The translations under genes were made by a program, and so were the position numbers. Below the pieces are notes generated by a model. That model was not told the origin of the DNA, ran no database searches, and saw only the letters and a list, made by a program, of their open reading frames with translations. This document shows, piece after piece, positions 9,055 through 9,406 of a stretch of 9,406 nt of DNA (its first letter is position 1; each line of letters opens with the position of its first letter). Origin of the DNA: Mailhella sp. (GTDB lineage Bacteria > Desulfobacterota > Desulfovibrionia > Desulfovibrionales > Desulfovibrionaceae); contig JAFWYI010000134.1 of assembly GCA_017522745.1 (NCBI GenBank), positions 1-9,406 of the forward strand, given 5' to 3'.

Positions 9055-9108
9055 AAAGGTATTGGGCGAAGCGCATGTGGAAATAGGCAAAAAACTCACC
9101 TTTAAAAG
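9050..9108. repeat. 11-bp inverted repeat between terminator and downstream promoters
   Basis: CTTTTAAAGGT (9050-9060) has its exact reverse complement ACCTTTAAAAG at 9098-9108, with 37 bp between the arms. Each arm is itself nearly palindromic around TTTAAA. The left arm begins on the T-tract of the cytochrome terminator. It may be a spaced regulator site or the trace of a small inserted element; no direct flanking repeats were seen. Confidence 0.5.
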
Positions 9109-9179
9109 AGGAAAGAGGATGTTTTTTTAGGGCCACCCAGGGAATTGGAGCTGTTAGTGGTCGAAAACGAAAAAGAGTT

Positions 9180-9283
9180 TTGTAATAAAATTTAGTAAAT
9201 ACAATATATTATATTTTTTACGCAAGAAAAAATGAAAAAATATGAAAAAAGTGTTTGACAAGGTAGTCTGTTTTGGGCATAAC
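9180..9283 (+). promoter_or_regulatory. Stable-RNA-type promoter P1 with AT-rich upstream region
   Basis: TTGACA (9255-9260), a 17-bp spacer and CATAAC (9278-9283, four of six matches) form a sigma70-type promoter. The 75 bp upstream are almost pure A/T and carry three A6 tracts at 9227-9232, 9235-9240 and 9245-9250, roughly in helical phase, as in UP elements of rRNA promoters. Initiation is expected near 9290. The early transcript could fold CGCTG/CAGCG (9292-9306) and GCCC-TACG-GGGC (9318-9329), the latter with a UACG tetraloop. No protein gene is seen between here and the window end. Confidence 0.55.
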
Positions 9284-9370
9284 CAACAACGCGCTGAGGC
9301 ACAGCGGCTCTGAGAAAGCCCTACGGGGCAGGGAGGAGCGAGGTGCTGAAGAGCTTTTCTGAAAAAACTT

Positions 9371-9406
9371 TGAAAAAAGTTGTTGACAGGAAAAAGCAAA
9401 TGATGC
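9371..9406 (+). promoter_or_regulatory. Second tandem promoter P2, cut by the window end
   Basis: TGAAAAAAGTTGTTGACAGG (9371-9390) nearly repeats the P1 module beginning at 9243 and contains a perfect -35 TTGACA at 9383-9388. The window ends 18 nt after this hexamer, so the -10 would fall at or just past the edge. A short inverted repeat AACTTT-GAAA-AAAGTT lies just upstream and overlaps the module. Tandem promoters of this kind, with a non-coding leader between them, suggest a stable-RNA operon downstream, most likely rRNA; that is inference. Confidence 0.5.

Noticed and set aside
9350..9361. boxA-like antitermination element (GAGCTTTTCTG) between the tandem promoters
   Set aside because: It matches the GCTCTTTAACA consensus poorly and lies upstream of the second promoter, where a boxA would be missing from P2 transcripts.
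9154..9399. 81-codon frame on the minus strand near the window end
   Set aside because: It covers the two promoters and the AT-rich region. Its translation is rich in Phe, Leu and Lys from A/T tracts, and it shows no family motif.

Overview
This window looks like chromosomal DNA of a Desulfovibrio-type sulfate reducer (Desulfovibrionaceae). The best evidence is the last gene. It encodes a split-Soret-type dihaem cytochrome c, a protein characterised from Desulfovibrio desulfuricans. GyrB has the long insert typical of Gram-negative gyrases. Codon use is uniform and G/C-biased across all five genes, and only the spacers are AT-rich. The genus is an inference and the species cannot be named.

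Layout. Positions 2-2176 hold gyrB, cut at its 5' end. A 24-nt gap leads to gyrA (2201-4636, GTG start), and the two form one unit encoding both DNA gyrase subunits. A strong hairpin terminator at 4652-4694 separates gyrA from a convergent gene for a CLC-family chloride channel/transporter (6031-4709, minus strand). A short divergent spacer follows. Next is a sodium-dependent neurotransmitter:sodium symporter (NSS) family transporter (6213-7580), closed by its own terminator. Positions 7581-8112 are non-coding: small hairpins, then a very AT-rich block, then a near-consensus promoter for the split-Soret cytochrome (8113-8961). After that gene come two hairpins, the second a terminator with a UUCG loop. 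The window ends in an AT-rich stretch carrying one complete and one cut sigma70-type promoter. Both share an A-tract plus TTGACA module, as expected upstream of a stable-RNA (probably rRNA) operon starting just outside the window.

The genes do not form one pathway. Gyrase is housekeeping, the two transporters are separate divergent units, and the cytochrome is monocistronic with its own promoter and terminator. The points most worth attention are: GyrA has Phe at the position of E. coli Ser83, the main quinolone-resistance site; the CLC protein lacks the gating glutamate (GRAAP instead of GREGP) but keeps the internal proton glutamate; and the cytochrome joins a Tat-like signal, a C_GCAxxG_C_C-type cysteine domain and two CxxCH haem sites. 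No CRISPR array, insertion sequence, phage gene or tRNA was seen, and no clearly new multi-gene system is present.
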